In this document: piece after piece, positions 53,407 through 53,799 of the stretch
Layout of the letters: each line of letters starts with the position of its first letter
How positions within the stretch are numbered: the first letter of the stretch is position 1
Assembly: GCF_002211105.1 (NCBI RefSeq)
Contig: NZ_JPUA01000011.1
Location: forward strand, 33,392-87,190
From: Halomonas campaniensis
Lineage (GTDB): Bacteria; Pseudomonadota; Gammaproteobacteria; Pseudomonadales; Halomonadaceae
Reading direction: 5' to 3'
Length of the DNA stretch: 53,799 nucleotides
The notes under the pieces: generated by a model
What the model was told of the DNA's origin: nothing
Database searches by the model: none
Seen by the model: the letters and a program-made list of their open reading frames with translations, nothing else
Translations under genes and position numbers: made by a program

Positions 53407-53799
53407 ATGGATGATTCATTCGACGCGAAAAATCGTTCACAACATCTTCGTAACGAAAAAATACGTTTGCTATATGGCAATGTTTGGCAGCCCGTTTTCG
53501 CGGGTGTCTTAGGCGCTATTTTATTAGCATTTCTTATGAAAGAAATGGTGAGCGCCGTTGTACTGCTGGGCTGGCTTATGGCGATATTATTGGTTTATGG
53601 GTTACGCTTAAGAATAGCCGTCTACTTTTTACGCGCCTCTTCAACTGACCAAGAGCACCCACGTTGGCTGCGTTTGTTTGTCCTTACGGTATTTCTGACA
53701 GGATGCGTGTGGGGCGCGGGCGGCTTGCTAATGTTTGACGGTGAACGGCCTGAGCAGGCTGCAGCTTTAGCCATTGTTCTATCTGGTGTGGCGGCGGGG
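53407..53799 (+). CDS. start of an integral membrane sensor protein (partial)
   Basis: The frame is open from the ATG at 53407 (GGAAGG 6 bases upstream) to the window end, 131 codons. It has a charged N-terminus (SQHLRNEKIRLLYGNVWQPV) followed by several membrane helices. Layout and wording resemble the membrane sensor region of diguanylate cyclase or histidine kinase proteins, whose catalytic domain would lie beyond the edge. The function is inferred only from this similarity. The 279 bases before it hold no other gene. Confidence 0.7.
   Translation, partial: MDDSFDAKNRSQHLRNEKIRLLYGNVWQPVFAGVLGAILLAFLMKEMVSAVVLLGWLMAILLVYGLRLRIAVYFLRASSTDQEHPRWLRLFVLTVFLTGCVWGAGGLLMFDGERPEQAAALAIVLSGVAAG

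Overview
The window looks like chromosomal DNA of a Halomonas-like gammaproteobacterium (Halomonadaceae or a close relative). The basis is gene content and order (trpI divergent from trpBA, a split recC / recBD arrangement, ilvD, purEK), moderately high GC in the core genes, and many small regulator-plus-transporter modules. This is recognition from protein sequence, not a database search.

Layout. 1-3.0 kb: TrpI regulator (cut by the left edge) divergent from trpB-trpA. 3.1-14.1 kb: accessory metabolism and regulation, with a LysE exporter, nitrilase-family hydrolase, NIPSNAP and frameshifted ABM genes facing an ArsR-type regulator, VOC protein, AraC-LysE pair, a decayed ABC importer (binding protein plus permease stub), a chemoreceptor behind a textbook sigma-28 promoter, SDR/SnoaL genes facing an HxlR regulator, and a GNAT. 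14.2-25.7 kb: an ABC-F ATPase behind a structured leader, SnoaL-like and PhnA-like proteins, MFS plus HAD, a nucleotidyltransferase fused to a quinone oxidoreductase, LysR facing MFS-GST, and the S-methylmethionine recycling pair mmuP-mmuM. 25.7-26.4 kb: a nuclease remnant and a DUF427 gene.

26.5-34.0 kb is the unusual part: a visibly AT-rich array of three same-strand units, each a gene followed by an attC-like site, with no integrase in view. This is the pattern of an integron cassette array or CALIN. The first two cassettes carry unknown proteins. The third is about 5.9 kb and holds one roughly 1,910-residue protein with an apparent Cap4/DUF4297-like nuclease, a STAND-type P-loop NTPase and a long C-terminal region, resembling AVAST-type anti-phage proteins. 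It is interrupted by an in-frame ochre codon just after the Walker A motif and by a one-base frameshift. Next to the array lie a decayed second copy of the 3' end of recD and a secreted protein of unknown function.

35.4-53.8 kb returns to core genes: a small nucleotidyltransferase-like gene with recB and recD, pncB, recC, a HigB/HigA-type toxin-antitoxin pair fused into one reading frame, ilvD, chrA, an XRE-type regulator, purE-purK, and the start of a membrane protein cut by the right edge.

Several genes differ from an expected arrangement by a single missing base (ABM gene, nucleotidyltransferase/oxidoreductase fusion, toxin/antitoxin fusion, STAND gene). They may be real mutations or sequence errors, so raw-read support matters before drawing biological conclusions from them.
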